Positions 48,710-57,276 of a stretch of 64,000 bases of DNA are shown one piece after another. Both the position numbers and the translations under genes were made by a program. Numbering within the stretch: position 1 is the first letter of the stretch; each line of letters begins with the position of its first letter. The DNA is from Enterobacter vonholyi (GTDB lineage: Bacteria > Pseudomonadota > Gammaproteobacteria > Enterobacterales > Enterobacteriaceae): positions 224,724-288,723 of the forward strand of contig NZ_VTUC01000004.1 in the NCBI RefSeq assembly GCF_008364555.1. The letters run 5' to 3'. Under the pieces are notes generated by a model. The model was given only the letters and a program-made list of their open reading frames with translations. It did not search any database and was not told where the DNA came from.

Positions 48710-48757
48710 TAAAAGACTTCACATTCTTTCCGTTCATTCAGGGGGAATGTAAGACTG

Positions 48758-48779
48758 TCAAATGACACGGGTCATTTGA
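48758..48779. promoter_or_regulatory. Inverted repeat upstream of hcp
   Basis: TCAAATGAC and GTCATTTGA form a perfect 9-bp inverted repeat with a 4-base spacer, in the 180-bp gap before hcp. It could be an operator or an mRNA hairpin for a separate hcp transcript. Confidence 0.45.
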
Positions 48780-48889
48780 TATGAGGCAGAGGTAAAATAT
48801 GGACGGTTTTATTCAGCCCCATGCTTTCCTGTTTGCCATATAAGTGCTTTTTCGAAAGCAATATTGTTCATCCACGAAGAGTAGATATT

Positions 48890-49372
48890 ATGGCTATTGA
48901 TATGTTTCTGAAGGTCGAGGGTGTTACGGGCGAATCTAAAGATTCTAACCACACCGGCTGGACTGATATTACCTCCTTCTCCTGGGGTGCTTCCCAGCCA
49001 GGTAATATGAGCGTTGGCGGTGGCGGCGGTGCCGGTAAAGTTAACTTTAACGACCTGCACGTTAACGCGCTGATCGACAAATCCACCACCGCTATCCTGA
49101 AACACTGCGCCAGCGGTAAACACCTGACTAAAGTTGAGCTGTCCGTCTGTAAAGCCGGCGGCCAGCAGGTGGAATACTCCCGCATCACGCTGGAAGATGT
49201 GCTGGTCACCTCTGTTCAGTACACCGGTGCAGACAACGGCGATACCGTTGGTGTGACCTATGCGTTCCAGGCTGCGAAAGTGAAACAGCAGTACTGGGAG
49301 CAGACCACGTCTGGTGGTAAGGGTGCTGAAAGCAGCGCTGGCTGGAACATCAAAGAAAACAAAGAAGCGTAA
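48890..49372 (+). CDS. hcp: T6SS tube protein Hcp (TssD)
   Basis: Hcp (160 residues) forms the hexameric tube that is expelled by the sheath and carries small effectors in its lumen. The N-terminal MAIDMFLKVEGVTGESKDSN and the middle GKVNFNDLHVNALIDKSTT with LKHCASGKHLTKVELSVCKAGG are typical. The ATG at 48890 matches the family start; the open frame upstream extends without similarity. There is no signal peptide. It lies in a 180-bp gap from the preceding gene, so it probably has its own promoter as well, which suits its high demand. The next gene is a candidate effector. Confidence 0.97.
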   Translation: MAIDMFLKVEGVTGESKDSNHTGWTDITSFSWGASQPGNMSVGGGGGAGKVNFNDLHVNALIDKSTTAILKHCASGKHLTKVELSVCKAGGQQVEYSRITLEDVLVTSVQYTGADNGDTVGVTYAFQAAKVKQQYWEQTTSGGKGAESSAGWNIKENKEA

Positions 49373-49429
49373 TTGCGTATGTGGCCGGGGAGTTTTCCCC
49401 GGTCATTATCAACCGGGAAGGAAGATAGC

Positions 49430-49972
49430 ATGGCAAGTTTGCAGGAAGGAGGCGCCCGTCCTCTCACCATTGGCGAAATAGCACTGGCGCGCTCGGTTTT
49501 TGGTGACGCAATAAAGTATTCAGAAGTTAAAGTCCATAATAAAAGCTATTTGCCGTTTAATATGCAGTCGACTGATGTCGCGATGACCCCCAATGGTGAG
49601 CTCTATTTTCGCGAGCCGCATTATCGGGATGACTTCTCAATAGAGGTTCCGCGATATAAACACTGGTTTATTCACGAAATGGTGCATGTATTGCAGCATC
49701 AGATTGGAATGAATGTTCGAACCCGAGGCGCATTCAGTTGGGCAGCAAGTTATAATTATTCTCTGCCCCCCGATAAAAAACTATCGGACTTTGGTATGGA
49801 GCAGCAGGCTTCTATCATTTCTGATTTTTATTATTTGATAAATTACGGTCTGGGTGATTTCCGAAACATTGCTGGGTTTGAGGGAATAATCGGCCCCGAC
49901 CTGAAGGATAAATACCTGCAGGTATTATCGTTGTTTATTCAAAATCCTAAAGACCGGCGGGTATGGTTATGA
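49430..49972 (+). CDS. Zinc-metallopeptidase-like protein, candidate T6SS effector
   Basis: This 180-residue protein has the zincin motif HEMVH (residues 82-86) inside HWFIHEMVHVLQHQ. A glutamate in FGMEQQA (E124) fits the third metal ligand of a HExxH...E enzyme. The N-terminal PLTIGEIALARSVFGDAIKYSEVKVH resembles a family of small proteins found in T6SS loci and often labelled as Vgr/Rhs-related. It has no signal peptide, so export would need the T6SS. It lies 57 bp after hcp and its last codon overlaps the start of a lipoprotein gene, the layout of an effector-immunity pair. The target may be peptidoglycan or protein; that is not known. Ribosome-binding site: GGAAGGA. Confidence 0.75.
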   Translation: MASLQEGGARPLTIGEIALARSVFGDAIKYSEVKVHNKSYLPFNMQSTDVAMTPNGELYFREPHYRDDFSIEVPRYKHWFIHEMVHVLQHQIGMNVRTRGAFSWAASYNYSLPPDKKLSDFGMEQQASIISDFYYLINYGLGDFRNIAGFEGIIGPDLKDKYLQVLSLFIQNPKDRRVWL

Positions 49973-50370
49973 AACAGTTACTAAGTGTTGTAGCAATCGC
50001 ATTAACGGTGAGTGCCTGTGTATCTCATCCTGCACAATATCAGTCGCTTTCGGTTACGCTAAAGAACAACGAACCCTGCTTTGCTATTCCCGCTAACTCC
50101 GGGTTAGACGCGCCTGTTACCAGCCATTCGCCCACCATAATGAAACGCGCGGGAAATGAGTGGAAAGCGGTATCGCCGCCGTCAACGTTTAGCCCTGAAG
50201 TGACGTTAACGACCCAACAGTGTCACCAGTGGCAGGGGATTACATGGCAAGCCGGAGAATATGATGTTGCTCTGAAAGTGTCAGGGAAAAACGATTCTGT
50301 TCGCTATGCTGCCCGTTTCACCTTACAAGAAGGTCCTTCAGGCCAGTTTAAGCTTACGCAGACTGAATAG
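49969..50370 (+). CDS. Periplasmic lipoprotein, probable immunity protein for the metallopeptidase
   Basis: The leader MKQLLSVVAIALTVSAC is a lipobox leader (cysteine at 17), so the mature part (about 117 residues) is membrane-anchored in the periplasm. It is a beta-rich domain with two cysteines (NNEPC and TQQC). The ATG at 49969 overlaps the stop of the preceding gene (ATGA); an ATG two codons earlier is an alternative. Overlapping partner genes with a lipoprotein second fit an immunity role against an effector acting in the periplasm. Enzymatic function is not indicated. Identification rests on context and lipoprotein form. Confidence 0.7.
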   Translation: MKQLLSVVAIALTVSACVSHPAQYQSLSVTLKNNEPCFAIPANSGLDAPVTSHSPTIMKRAGNEWKAVSPPSTFSPEVTLTTQQCHQWQGITWQAGEYDVALKVSGKNDSVRYAARFTLQEGPSGQFKLTQTE

Positions 50371-50384
50371 AATGTGTTAACCCC

Positions 50385-50421
50385 AAACGCCGCCGTTCTC
50401 GCCCCGAGAGCGGCAGCGTTT
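50385..50421. other. Long hairpin between the effector cassette and fha
   Basis: AAACGCCGCCGTTCTCG and CGAGAGCGGCAGCGTTT pair at 15 of 17 positions around a three-base spacer. No U-run follows. It mirrors the hairpin after tssC, so the two bracket the effector cassette. Confidence 0.6.
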
Positions 50422-50451
50422 GAGCGCTAATCATACCAGCAGGAATACGCC

Positions 50452-52215
50452 ATGCGATTCACGATTATTTCTACAAAACCCGGTCATCAGCCGCCGCAAA
50501 GCAGCTGTGATTTTTACGCCCCGGGCGGCACCATTGGGCGCGGTACGGATAACAATCTGGTATTGCCGGATAATGACCGCACTATCTCTCGTCTGCAGGC
50601 CATTGTTCACGTTGATGCCCAGGGCGAATGCCGCGTGACCAACCGTGGCAGCGTCACCCGCGTGGTATTAAATGACATTCCGCTGGAGCGAGGGCGTCAG
50701 GTTGAGCTGCAGGATGGCGACATTCTCGGTATTGATGACTACCGTATCGAAGTCACCGAACTGATCCACGATACGCAGCCCGTGAGCCGCATGGCGGCCA
50801 GCATGCATCAGCAGGCGCGTCCGGCAGCCGCGTCCGCGCCCGCTCCGCAACCGAAACCGGCGAGTGTCGCACCGCGCGGGAAGGCCGAGCCGACCGCCGT
50901 GCCAACGGAAATCTGGGATAGCCTGATGCAGGAGTTCTCCATTTCCGACAGCATCTCCAGCAACCGTACAAAACCGCAGCCAGCTGCATCGCACGATCCA
51001 TTCTCCCAGCCAGCGGCCCCGGAGCGTAACGCTGAAGATCCGCTGGCGATGTTCAACGACAGCGATCCAAAACTTGAGCGTAAGAACGTTGACCCGGACA
51101 CGCTGTTCAGCGACGAAGCGTTGTTCAAGAAAGAGAGTATTTTTGACGACGTTACCCCGTCAACGCTGGTGCCGCCGGGCGAGAATAGCCCCGCTAAGCC
51201 AGAAGACGAGGCGACGGATGAGCTCGATCCGCTGGCCCTGTTTGGCGGCAAGGCCAGCGCGCCAGCCGCGCGTAATGACGACCCGCTCGGGCTGATGGGC
51301 GGCGCGCCGTTAACCCATCCGGATGACATAGTCGCCGAAAAGCCTGCGCCAGTGCCGGAGCCTGAGCAGGAAGAGGACGTGCTGGCCGATTCTCCGCTGT
51401 TCGCCCCTGAGCCGCAGGAAGAACCGCGCGCTGAAGAAGAGCCCGCGCGACCGGATTACGCAGGCTTCACCATGCCTACGCCGCAGGCCGTTGCGCGCAG
51501 CAGCGCCCAGGCCCCTAAGGGCCGTCTGCGCATCGACCCGGTCAATAACGCCGCCGCCCCAGCCGCCACGGCAAACAGCGGTGAGAAGGGCGAAGTGCTG
51601 CAGGGCGAGCTTCTGGAGGCGCTGCTGGAAGGCATGGGCCTGAGCGAAATGCAGCCCGTTCCGCAGTTTGACCGTGAAAATATGCGTCAGCTCGGGCAAA
51701 TCCTCGGTATGTTCTCTCAGGGAACGGTGGCGCTGCTCTCCTCGCGCTCCATCCTCAAGCGCGGCGTAAAAGCCGATATGACCATGGTGCTGGACGATGC
51801 CAACAACCCGTTCAAGCTGTTGCCGACCGGCAAAACCGTGCTGATCCAGATGTTCGGCACCCCGATGCCGGGCTTTATGCCGCCGACCAAATCCGTGCGC
51901 GATGCGCTGATCGATCTGCAGGCGCACCAGCTGGGCATGATCTCCGGTATCCGCGCCATTATCGCGGCAATGCTGCAGTCCTTTAACCCGGAGCAGCTGG
52001 AAGAGCAGGCGAAGCAGAACGGCATGACCTCGCGTCTGGCGCTGCCGGGCAGCCGCAAAGCCGCCCTGTGGGACTATTTTGTTCGCAGCTATGGCGAGAC
52101 GGCGGGCGAGATTGAGGATGACTTCCACACCCTGTTCGGCGAGGCCTTCCTTCATGCGTATGACATGGAGGTGAATCAGTACAAAGACTCACAGAGCGGA
52201 TCGGAAGACAAATGA
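50452..52215 (+). CDS. tagH: FHA-domain T6SS scaffold protein (Fha/TagH)
   Basis: This 587-residue protein has an N-terminal FHA phosphothreonine-binding domain (about residues 1-105; GTIGRGTDNNLVLPDNDRTISRLQAIVHV). A long acidic, proline/alanine-rich linker follows, then the conserved C-terminal domain of type VI FHA proteins (from about residue 390; LLEALLEGMGLSEM and FGTPMPGFMPPTKSVRDALIDLQ). When phosphorylated by PpkA, Fha promotes assembly; PppA reverses this, and both enzymes are encoded here. Its stop overlaps the pppA start (ATGA), so the two are coupled. AGGA lies eight bases before the ATG. Confidence 0.93.
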   Translation: MRFTIISTKPGHQPPQSSCDFYAPGGTIGRGTDNNLVLPDNDRTISRLQAIVHVDAQGECRVTNRGSVTRVVLNDIPLERGRQVELQDGDILGIDDYRIEVTELIHDTQPVSRMAASMHQQARPAAASAPAPQPKPASVAPRGKAEPTAVPTEIWDSLMQEFSISDSISSNRTKPQPAASHDPFSQPAAPERNAEDPLAMFNDSDPKLERKNVDPDTLFSDEALFKKESIFDDVTPSTLVPPGENSPAKPEDEATDELDPLALFGGKASAPAARNDDPLGLMGGAPLTHPDDIVAEKPAPVPEPEQEEDVLADSPLFAPEPQEEPRAEEEPARPDYAGFTMPTPQAVARSSAQAPKGRLRIDPVNNAAAPAATANSGEKGEVLQGELLEALLEGMGLSEMQPVPQFDRENMRQLGQILGMFSQGTVALLSSRSILKRGVKADMTMVLDDANNPFKLLPTGKTVLIQMFGTPMPGFMPPTKSVRDALIDLQAHQLGMISGIRAIIAAMLQSFNPEQLEEQAKQNGMTSRLALPGSRKAALWDYFVRSYGETAGEIEDDFHTLFGEAFLHAYDMEVNQYKDSQSGSEDK

Positions 52216-53009
52216 ATATCGCAACGGCTTCTCTCTCCCGCCAGGGGACGCGCGCCAGCAACCAGGATCAGACGGGAGAAACCATAGGGGAACGTTCAGC
52301 CTGCTTTGTCGTCTGCGACGGCATCGCGGGCCTGCCGGGCGGTGAGGTAGCTGCAGAGCTGGCACGCAACAGCATTATCTCCCGCTTCGATGGCGACAAA
52401 CATCTTAATGCGCAGCACATCCGCGACTACGTGCAGACGGCGAACCGCACGATCCTCAGCGAGCAGCAGGCCGTGCAGGATTATCGCCGGATGGGCACGA
52501 CGCTGGTCAGTCTGTTCATTGACCGTGATTACGGTCTGGCCTACTGGGCGCATGCTGGAGACAGCCGCCTGTACCTGTTCCGCCGGGGATGGCTGTGGCA
52601 TGTGACCACCGACCACAGCCTGGTGCAGCAGATGAAAGATGCCGGACACCAGACCGACAACCTGAACAGCAACCTGCTCTATCTTGCGCTGGGGATTGAA
52701 AACGGCGGGCCGGAAGCGAGCTACAGCGACGTGGTGCAGGTTGAAGACGGCGATGCATTCTTACTCTGCACCGACGGGTTCTGGCACGGCGTCAGTGAAG
52801 AGCAAATGAAGCAGTCGCTGCATATGGTCAATACGCCGCAGGAGTGGCTGACCTTAATGAACCAAATCATTCAAAAGAATGGTGAACAGGAAGGGAATGC
52901 TCAGGATAACTATACTGCCCTGGCGGTATGGATGGGCAACCCTCAGGACACCACTTTGCTGCACACCCTCTCTGACGCAGCACAATTTCTTCCCTGCGGA
53001 ACTGATTAG
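52212..53009 (+). CDS. pppA: PP2C-type serine/threonine phosphatase PppA (TagG)
   Basis: This 265-residue PPM/PP2C phosphatase dephosphorylates Fha and switches the T6SS off. Metal-binding and catalytic motifs are intact: RASNQDQTG, VVCDGIAGLPGGEVA, HAGDSRLYLF and LCTDGFWHGV. It begins in the last codons of fha by a 4-bp overlap, suggesting coupled synthesis. No transmembrane segment is seen. The kinase partner is at 60995. Confidence 0.93.
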   Translation: MNIATASLSRQGTRASNQDQTGETIGERSACFVVCDGIAGLPGGEVAAELARNSIISRFDGDKHLNAQHIRDYVQTANRTILSEQQAVQDYRRMGTTLVSLFIDRDYGLAYWAHAGDSRLYLFRRGWLWHVTTDHSLVQQMKDAGHQTDNLNSNLLYLALGIENGGPEASYSDVVQVEDGDAFLLCTDGFWHGVSEEQMKQSLHMVNTPQEWLTLMNQIIQKNGEQEGNAQDNYTALAVWMGNPQDTTLLHTLSDAAQFLPCGTD

Positions 53010-53025
53010 ACACACAAGGAACGAT

Positions 53026-54024
53026 ATGAAACTTTGGCTATCGGGTTTGGCACTTCTGGCGGTCACCTCCACCGCGCAGGCTGAGAATTTCCGCATCGTG
53101 CAGTCTCCTGCACAGAAGCTGGATATCTGGATCGACAACATTAAAGACAACACGCCGCAAAGCTGGTGTAAGCCTGAGGTGGCGCTGCGCATTGTGGCGA
53201 ACGGCAAGAAAGACGTCTCCGTTCTGGAGAACTTTGTGCCGCGTCTTGGCTCACTGCTGGAGCACCAGTGCAGCAAAGTGAATAAACTCAGCTGGACGCT
53301 CAACGATCCGGCCGGTACCACGCTGGCGCAGGGTACCGCAGGCAAAGCGCAGGACTGGGCGCTGGTGGTGAAACAGGAGCAGGCCACGCCTGCCGCAACC
53401 GTCACCGCTGCCACAGCCAGCGGCACGTTATTGCCCCCAGATCAAAATGTGGCTTCCCGCACCGTTCCCGCCGACCGTACGCCGTGGCAGGAGTTTACGC
53501 TTCAGGACGGTTGCCACCTGCGCACCTTCTGGGAAGGGGGCGCCTCTGCTCCGGCGCTCTTTATTCCGGATTCTGACACCACCCGCTGCGGCAACGGCAG
53601 CTGGCTGAGCGGACACACCGTAGTTTCGCAGTCCCGCAACGGCGGACAGAAAGAGATGGCGGTGACGTACATCCACGGTTTCCCGGTGACCGGCCTAAAT
53701 CAAAGCGCCGACCCGGAAAACGCGCTGATCACCTCCGTCAACAAAGAGCGCATGGTATTCAGCACCCCAAACAGCGACCAGAGCTGGATGATCCTGCCTT
53801 ACGATAACAGCCTGAACAGCTGGAAGAGCAACGGCACCGTAGCGGTGGAGATTTCCCGTGAAATCGCCAGCGATGACGCAAAACTGCAGGCGCGTATCGC
53901 GGCGGTGAAAAAAACGTGGAGCGCCTGGGTCGCACCGGGTACTCCGCTGAATATCGTTCTGATTGACACCCTGCGTCCTCAACTGCGCGATCCGGCCGTC
54001 GGCGCATGGCGCGCGGCGAATTAA
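53026..54024 (+). CDS. Secreted T6SS-locus protein next to pppA (possible RtkS-type regulator)
   Basis: I do not recognise a family domain. The 332-residue protein has a clear signal peptide (MKLWLSGLALLAVTSTAQA, cut before ENF) and no lipobox, so it should be periplasmic. It has four or more cysteines in pairs (SWCKPEV, EHQCSKV, GCHLRTF, TRCGNG) likely to form disulfides, and a C-terminal helical part. I chose the ATG at 53026 with AAGGA upstream. It lies directly after pppA and before tagJ. In Serratia the periplasmic protein RtkS is needed to activate PpkA; this gene is in a fitting position, but the match is inference from context and location only. Confidence 0.65.
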   Translation: MKLWLSGLALLAVTSTAQAENFRIVQSPAQKLDIWIDNIKDNTPQSWCKPEVALRIVANGKKDVSVLENFVPRLGSLLEHQCSKVNKLSWTLNDPAGTTLAQGTAGKAQDWALVVKQEQATPAATVTAATASGTLLPPDQNVASRTVPADRTPWQEFTLQDGCHLRTFWEGGASAPALFIPDSDTTRCGNGSWLSGHTVVSQSRNGGQKEMAVTYIHGFPVTGLNQSADPENALITSVNKERMVFSTPNSDQSWMILPYDNSLNSWKSNGTVAVEISREIASDDAKLQARIAAVKKTWSAWVAPGTPLNIVLIDTLRPQLRDPAVGAWRAAN

Positions 54025-54033
54025 GGAATGGCT

Positions 54034-54846
54034 ATGAATACGCTTTATCAACACCTGGCGGGCGAGTCGCTCAACGATGCGCTGGCGCGTCTGGAAGCTG
54101 AAATCAAAGCCCGTCCGGCGGATGCCGACCTTCGCGCTGCGTTTGTGCAGTTTTTAACCCTCAGCGGCAACTGGACGCGGGCTCTTACCCAGCTGAAAAG
54201 CTGGCTGGCGCTGAAGCCTCAGGCGAAACCTACCGTCACGCTGCTGGAGCAGTCCATTCAGGGCGAGCTGCAGCGCGCGCAGGTAATGGCGGGACAGGCG
54301 CGACCGGCCATGCCTGAAACCCAGTGGCCGTGGCTGACTACCCTTGCCGCGGCGCTGAGCGAGGACGGCGAGCGCGCGCATGCGCTGCGTCTTGAAGCCC
54401 TTGAACAGGCGCAGGCCACTGCGGGTCACATCACCCTCGAAAACGAGGAGACGCAGGCTTTTGACTGGCTGATGGACGGCGATGCCCGTCTCGGCCCGGT
54501 CTGCGAAACCATAGTGAATGGCCGCTATTTCTGGCTGCCGTTTAACGCTATCACGGAGATCCGTTTCCAGGCGCCTGCCAGCGTCACCGATCTGGTCTGG
54601 CGTCACGCGCTGGTGCGCCTGACCGACGGTACGGAGCAGGTGTGTCAGATCCTGGCGCGTTATCCTTTTGCTGCCGATGCCGCTGATGCGGTCAAATTAG
54701 GCCGCACCACCGAATGGCAGGCGCTCGACGAAGACGGTACCCTTTACGAAGGCAGGGGCCAGAAAGCCTGGCTGAGCGAGCAAAGCGAAAGCCCGCTGCT
54801 GTCCTTGAGCCTCGTGACGTTTGCGACGGATGGAGCCGATGAGTAA
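54034..54846 (+). CDS. tagJ: T6SS accessory protein TagJ (ImpE)
   Basis: TagJ (270 residues) is the ImpE/SciE-family accessory protein that binds the N-terminus of TssB in some systems and links it to ClpV. The N-terminal half is TPR-like (ADADLRAAFVQFLTLSGNWTRALTQLKSWLALKP). The C-terminal half has the family motif VNGRYFWLPFNAITEIRFQAP. I chose the ATG at 54034, with AAGGA six bases upstream; the ATG two codons earlier abuts that site. Its stop overlaps the tssE start (ATGAGTAA). Confidence 0.9.
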   Translation: MNTLYQHLAGESLNDALARLEAEIKARPADADLRAAFVQFLTLSGNWTRALTQLKSWLALKPQAKPTVTLLEQSIQGELQRAQVMAGQARPAMPETQWPWLTTLAAALSEDGERAHALRLEALEQAQATAGHITLENEETQAFDWLMDGDARLGPVCETIVNGRYFWLPFNAITEIRFQAPASVTDLVWRHALVRLTDGTEQVCQILARYPFAADAADAVKLGRTTEWQALDEDGTLYEGRGQKAWLSEQSESPLLSLSLVTFATDGADE

Positions 54847-55402
54847 TCCCGCTGGCGAAGGCGATCTGCTGCGCAGCGGCTGGCAAGCCCGCAGCAAGCA
54901 GGAGAAGGTGGGGGCGCGCGACAAAATGCAGCCCTCGCTGCTCGATCGCCTCACCGATGACGACCCGGAAAAAAAGCGCGAGTCGGCCAACAGCAATCTG
55001 ATCACCCATGCCGCCCTGCGCCGCAACGTCCTGCGCGACCTGCAGTGGCTGTTTAACACCATCAACCACGATGCCTCCGGCGATTTGAGCGCCTTGCCGC
55101 ACGTGAACCGCTCGGTGGTCAACTTCGGCGTCGCGCCGCTGGCCGGGAAAAGAATGTCGGACATCGAATGGCACGATATTCAGCGCAAGCTCACCGAGGC
55201 CATCATTAATTTTGAGCCGCGCATTTTGCCGCAGGGGCTGCAGGTTCGCTGCGTGTCGGATACCTCCTCGCTGGATCTGCACAACGTGCTCTCCATCGAG
55301 ATCAAAGGGCGTTTATGGTGCGTGCCGTACCCGCTGGAGTTTCTGTTTCGTACCGATGTCGATCTGGAAAACGGCCATTTTGAACTGAAGGATGCGGGGT
55401 AA
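54839..55402 (+). CDS. tssE: T6SS baseplate protein TssE (gp25-like)
   Basis: TssE (187 residues) is the gp25-like baseplate component from which the sheath starts. The family motif region VNRSVVNFGVAPLAGKRMSD and the RILPQGLQVRCV strand are present, and the C-terminus has the lysozyme-like domain's FRTDVDLENG. The ATG at 54839 has GGAG just upstream and lies inside tagJ's last codons. It is followed two bases later by tssF. Confidence 0.93.
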   Translation: MSNPAGEGDLLRSGWQARSKQEKVGARDKMQPSLLDRLTDDDPEKKRESANSNLITHAALRRNVLRDLQWLFNTINHDASGDLSALPHVNRSVVNFGVAPLAGKRMSDIEWHDIQRKLTEAIINFEPRILPQGLQVRCVSDTSSLDLHNVLSIEIKGRLWCVPYPLEFLFRTDVDLENGHFELKDAG

Positions 55403-55404
55403 TC

Positions 55405-57276
55405 ATGGAAAGTAAACTGCTCGAATATTACAACCGCGAGCTGGCCTATCTGCGCGAAATGGGGGCCGAGTTTGCCGAACGCTACCCAAAAGTCGCCGGA
55501 CGGCTGGGCATGCGCGGCATCGAAGTGGCGGACCCGTATACCGAACGTCTGATGGAGGGCTTCGCCTTCCTGACTTCCCGCGTGCAGATGAAAATGGACG
55601 CGGAGTTTCCGCGCTTCTCCCAGCGTCTGCTGGAGATGATCGCGCCTAACTATCTCGCGCCCACGCCGTCGATGGCGATTGCGGAGATTGAGCCCGACAG
55701 CAGCCGGGGCGACCTGAGCAAAGGCTTTATTGTCCCGCGTGGCACCATGATGGACAGCCTGGCGCTGAAAAAAACCGGCGTGACCTGCAGCTATACCACG
55801 GCGCACGAGGTCAACCTGCTGCCGCTGAAAATCGATAAGGTTGAACTGGGCGGCGTCCCCGCCGATCTGCCGCTGGCGCAGCTGGGACTGAGCCAGCGGG
55901 GGATCGGCAGCGCCCTGCGGATCCGCATTGCCTGCGACGGCCCGCAAAACCTCGGGCACCTGGATTTCGACCGCCTGGAATTTTTCCTCGGCGGTCCGGA
56001 CATTGAAGCGCTGAAGCTGCTGGAGCTGGTGATGGAGCACCACGCCGGGATCGTCTGTCAGACGGTCAGTCCGCAGCCGCAGCGACAGCTGCTGGCGTCA
56101 GATGCGCTGCGCCAGGAGGGCTTTGAGCCTGACCAGGCGCTGCTGCCGGACGATCTGCGCAACTTTGACGGCTATCGCCTGCTGCAGGAGTACTTTGCGT
56201 TTCCGGCCCGCTTCCGCTTCATCAGCCTGAGCGGTCTGAGCACGCTGATCCAGCGCTGTGAAGGCGAAAAAGCCTTCGACATCTTCATTCTGCTGGATAA
56301 GTCAGATGAACAGCTGGAGCGCGTGGTCGATGCCAGCCATCTGGCGCTGCACTGTACGCCGGTCATCAACCTGTTTCCAAAGGTCGCGGCGCGTCAGAAG
56401 CTGAATGAAGGCCAGCATGAATACCATCTGGTGGTCGATAACATTCGTCCGCTGGATTATGAAATTTACGCGGTCAAAAAAATTTATGGCAGCGCGGACG
56501 GCCAGCGCGATGACCAGACGTTTCGTCCATTCTGGAGCACCTGGAGCGGCGATGCGGGCAACTACGGGGCCTATTTTTCGCTGCGACGCGAGCAGCGCGT
56601 GCTGTCCGAGCACGCCCTGCGCTACGGCACCCGTACCGGCTATATCGGCTCGGAGGTGTTTGTTTCGCTGGTGGATGAACAGCATGCCCCCTGGCAGGAA
56701 AACCTGCGTTATATCTCTGCCGAGGTGCTCTGCACCAGCCGCGACCTGCCGCTGATGCTGCAGCAGGAGCTCGGGCAGTTTATTGTGGCGGACTCCATGC
56801 CGGTGAAATCCCTCACCCTGCGCAAAGGCCCGACGCCGCCGCGCCCGGCTCTGGCGGAAGGGTTCAGCACCTGGCGGCTTATCAGCCAGCTGCAGATGAA
56901 CTACCTCAGCCTGATGGACAGCGAAAACGAAGAGGGGGCGGCCGCGCTGCGCCAGCTGTTAGGGCTTTATGCCAACCTGGCCGAAACGCCCGTTGCGCGT
57001 CAGGTGGAGGGGGTGCGCCACTGCGTGCTGGAGCCGGTTCACCGCCGCGTGCCTGAACCCGGCCCGGTCGTGTTCGCCCGCGGGATCGGCATTACCCTGA
57101 CGGTGGATGAGCGAGCCTTTTCCGGCGCCAGCCCGTGGCTCTTTGGCAGCGTGATGGAGCGCCTCTTTGCCCGTCTGGTCTCTATCAACAGCTTCACCGA
57201 GTTCACCTTGAAAAGTCAGCAGCGCGGCGAGATTGGCTACTGGGCGCCGCGCATGGGTAAAAGGGCGTTGATATGA
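55405..57276 (+). CDS. tssF: T6SS baseplate protein TssF
   Basis: TssF (623 residues) is a wedge protein of the baseplate. The start LLEYYNRELAYLREMGAEFAERYPKVAGRLGM is the family signature, and RFSQRLLEMIAPNYLAPTPSM follows. The C-terminal part includes RQLLGLYANLAETPVARQVEGV. Its stop overlaps the tssG start by four bases, matching their 2:1 complex. No anomaly is seen. Confidence 0.96.
   Translation: MESKLLEYYNRELAYLREMGAEFAERYPKVAGRLGMRGIEVADPYTERLMEGFAFLTSRVQMKMDAEFPRFSQRLLEMIAPNYLAPTPSMAIAEIEPDSSRGDLSKGFIVPRGTMMDSLALKKTGVTCSYTTAHEVNLLPLKIDKVELGGVPADLPLAQLGLSQRGIGSALRIRIACDGPQNLGHLDFDRLEFFLGGPDIEALKLLELVMEHHAGIVCQTVSPQPQRQLLASDALRQEGFEPDQALLPDDLRNFDGYRLLQEYFAFPARFRFISLSGLSTLIQRCEGEKAFDIFILLDKSDEQLERVVDASHLALHCTPVINLFPKVAARQKLNEGQHEYHLVVDNIRPLDYEIYAVKKIYGSADGQRDDQTFRPFWSTWSGDAGNYGAYFSLRREQRVLSEHALRYGTRTGYIGSEVFVSLVDEQHAPWQENLRYISAEVLCTSRDLPLMLQQELGQFIVADSMPVKSLTLRKGPTPPRPALAEGFSTWRLISQLQMNYLSLMDSENEEGAAALRQLLGLYANLAETPVARQVEGVRHCVLEPVHRRVPEPGPVVFARGIGITLTVDERAFSGASPWLFGSVMERLFARLVSINSFTEFTLKSQQRGEIGYWAPRMGKRALI

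Noticed and set aside
48821..48889. Longer N-terminus for Hcp from upstream ATG
   Set aside because: The added residues contain no family similarity, and Hcp proteins begin at MAIDMF.
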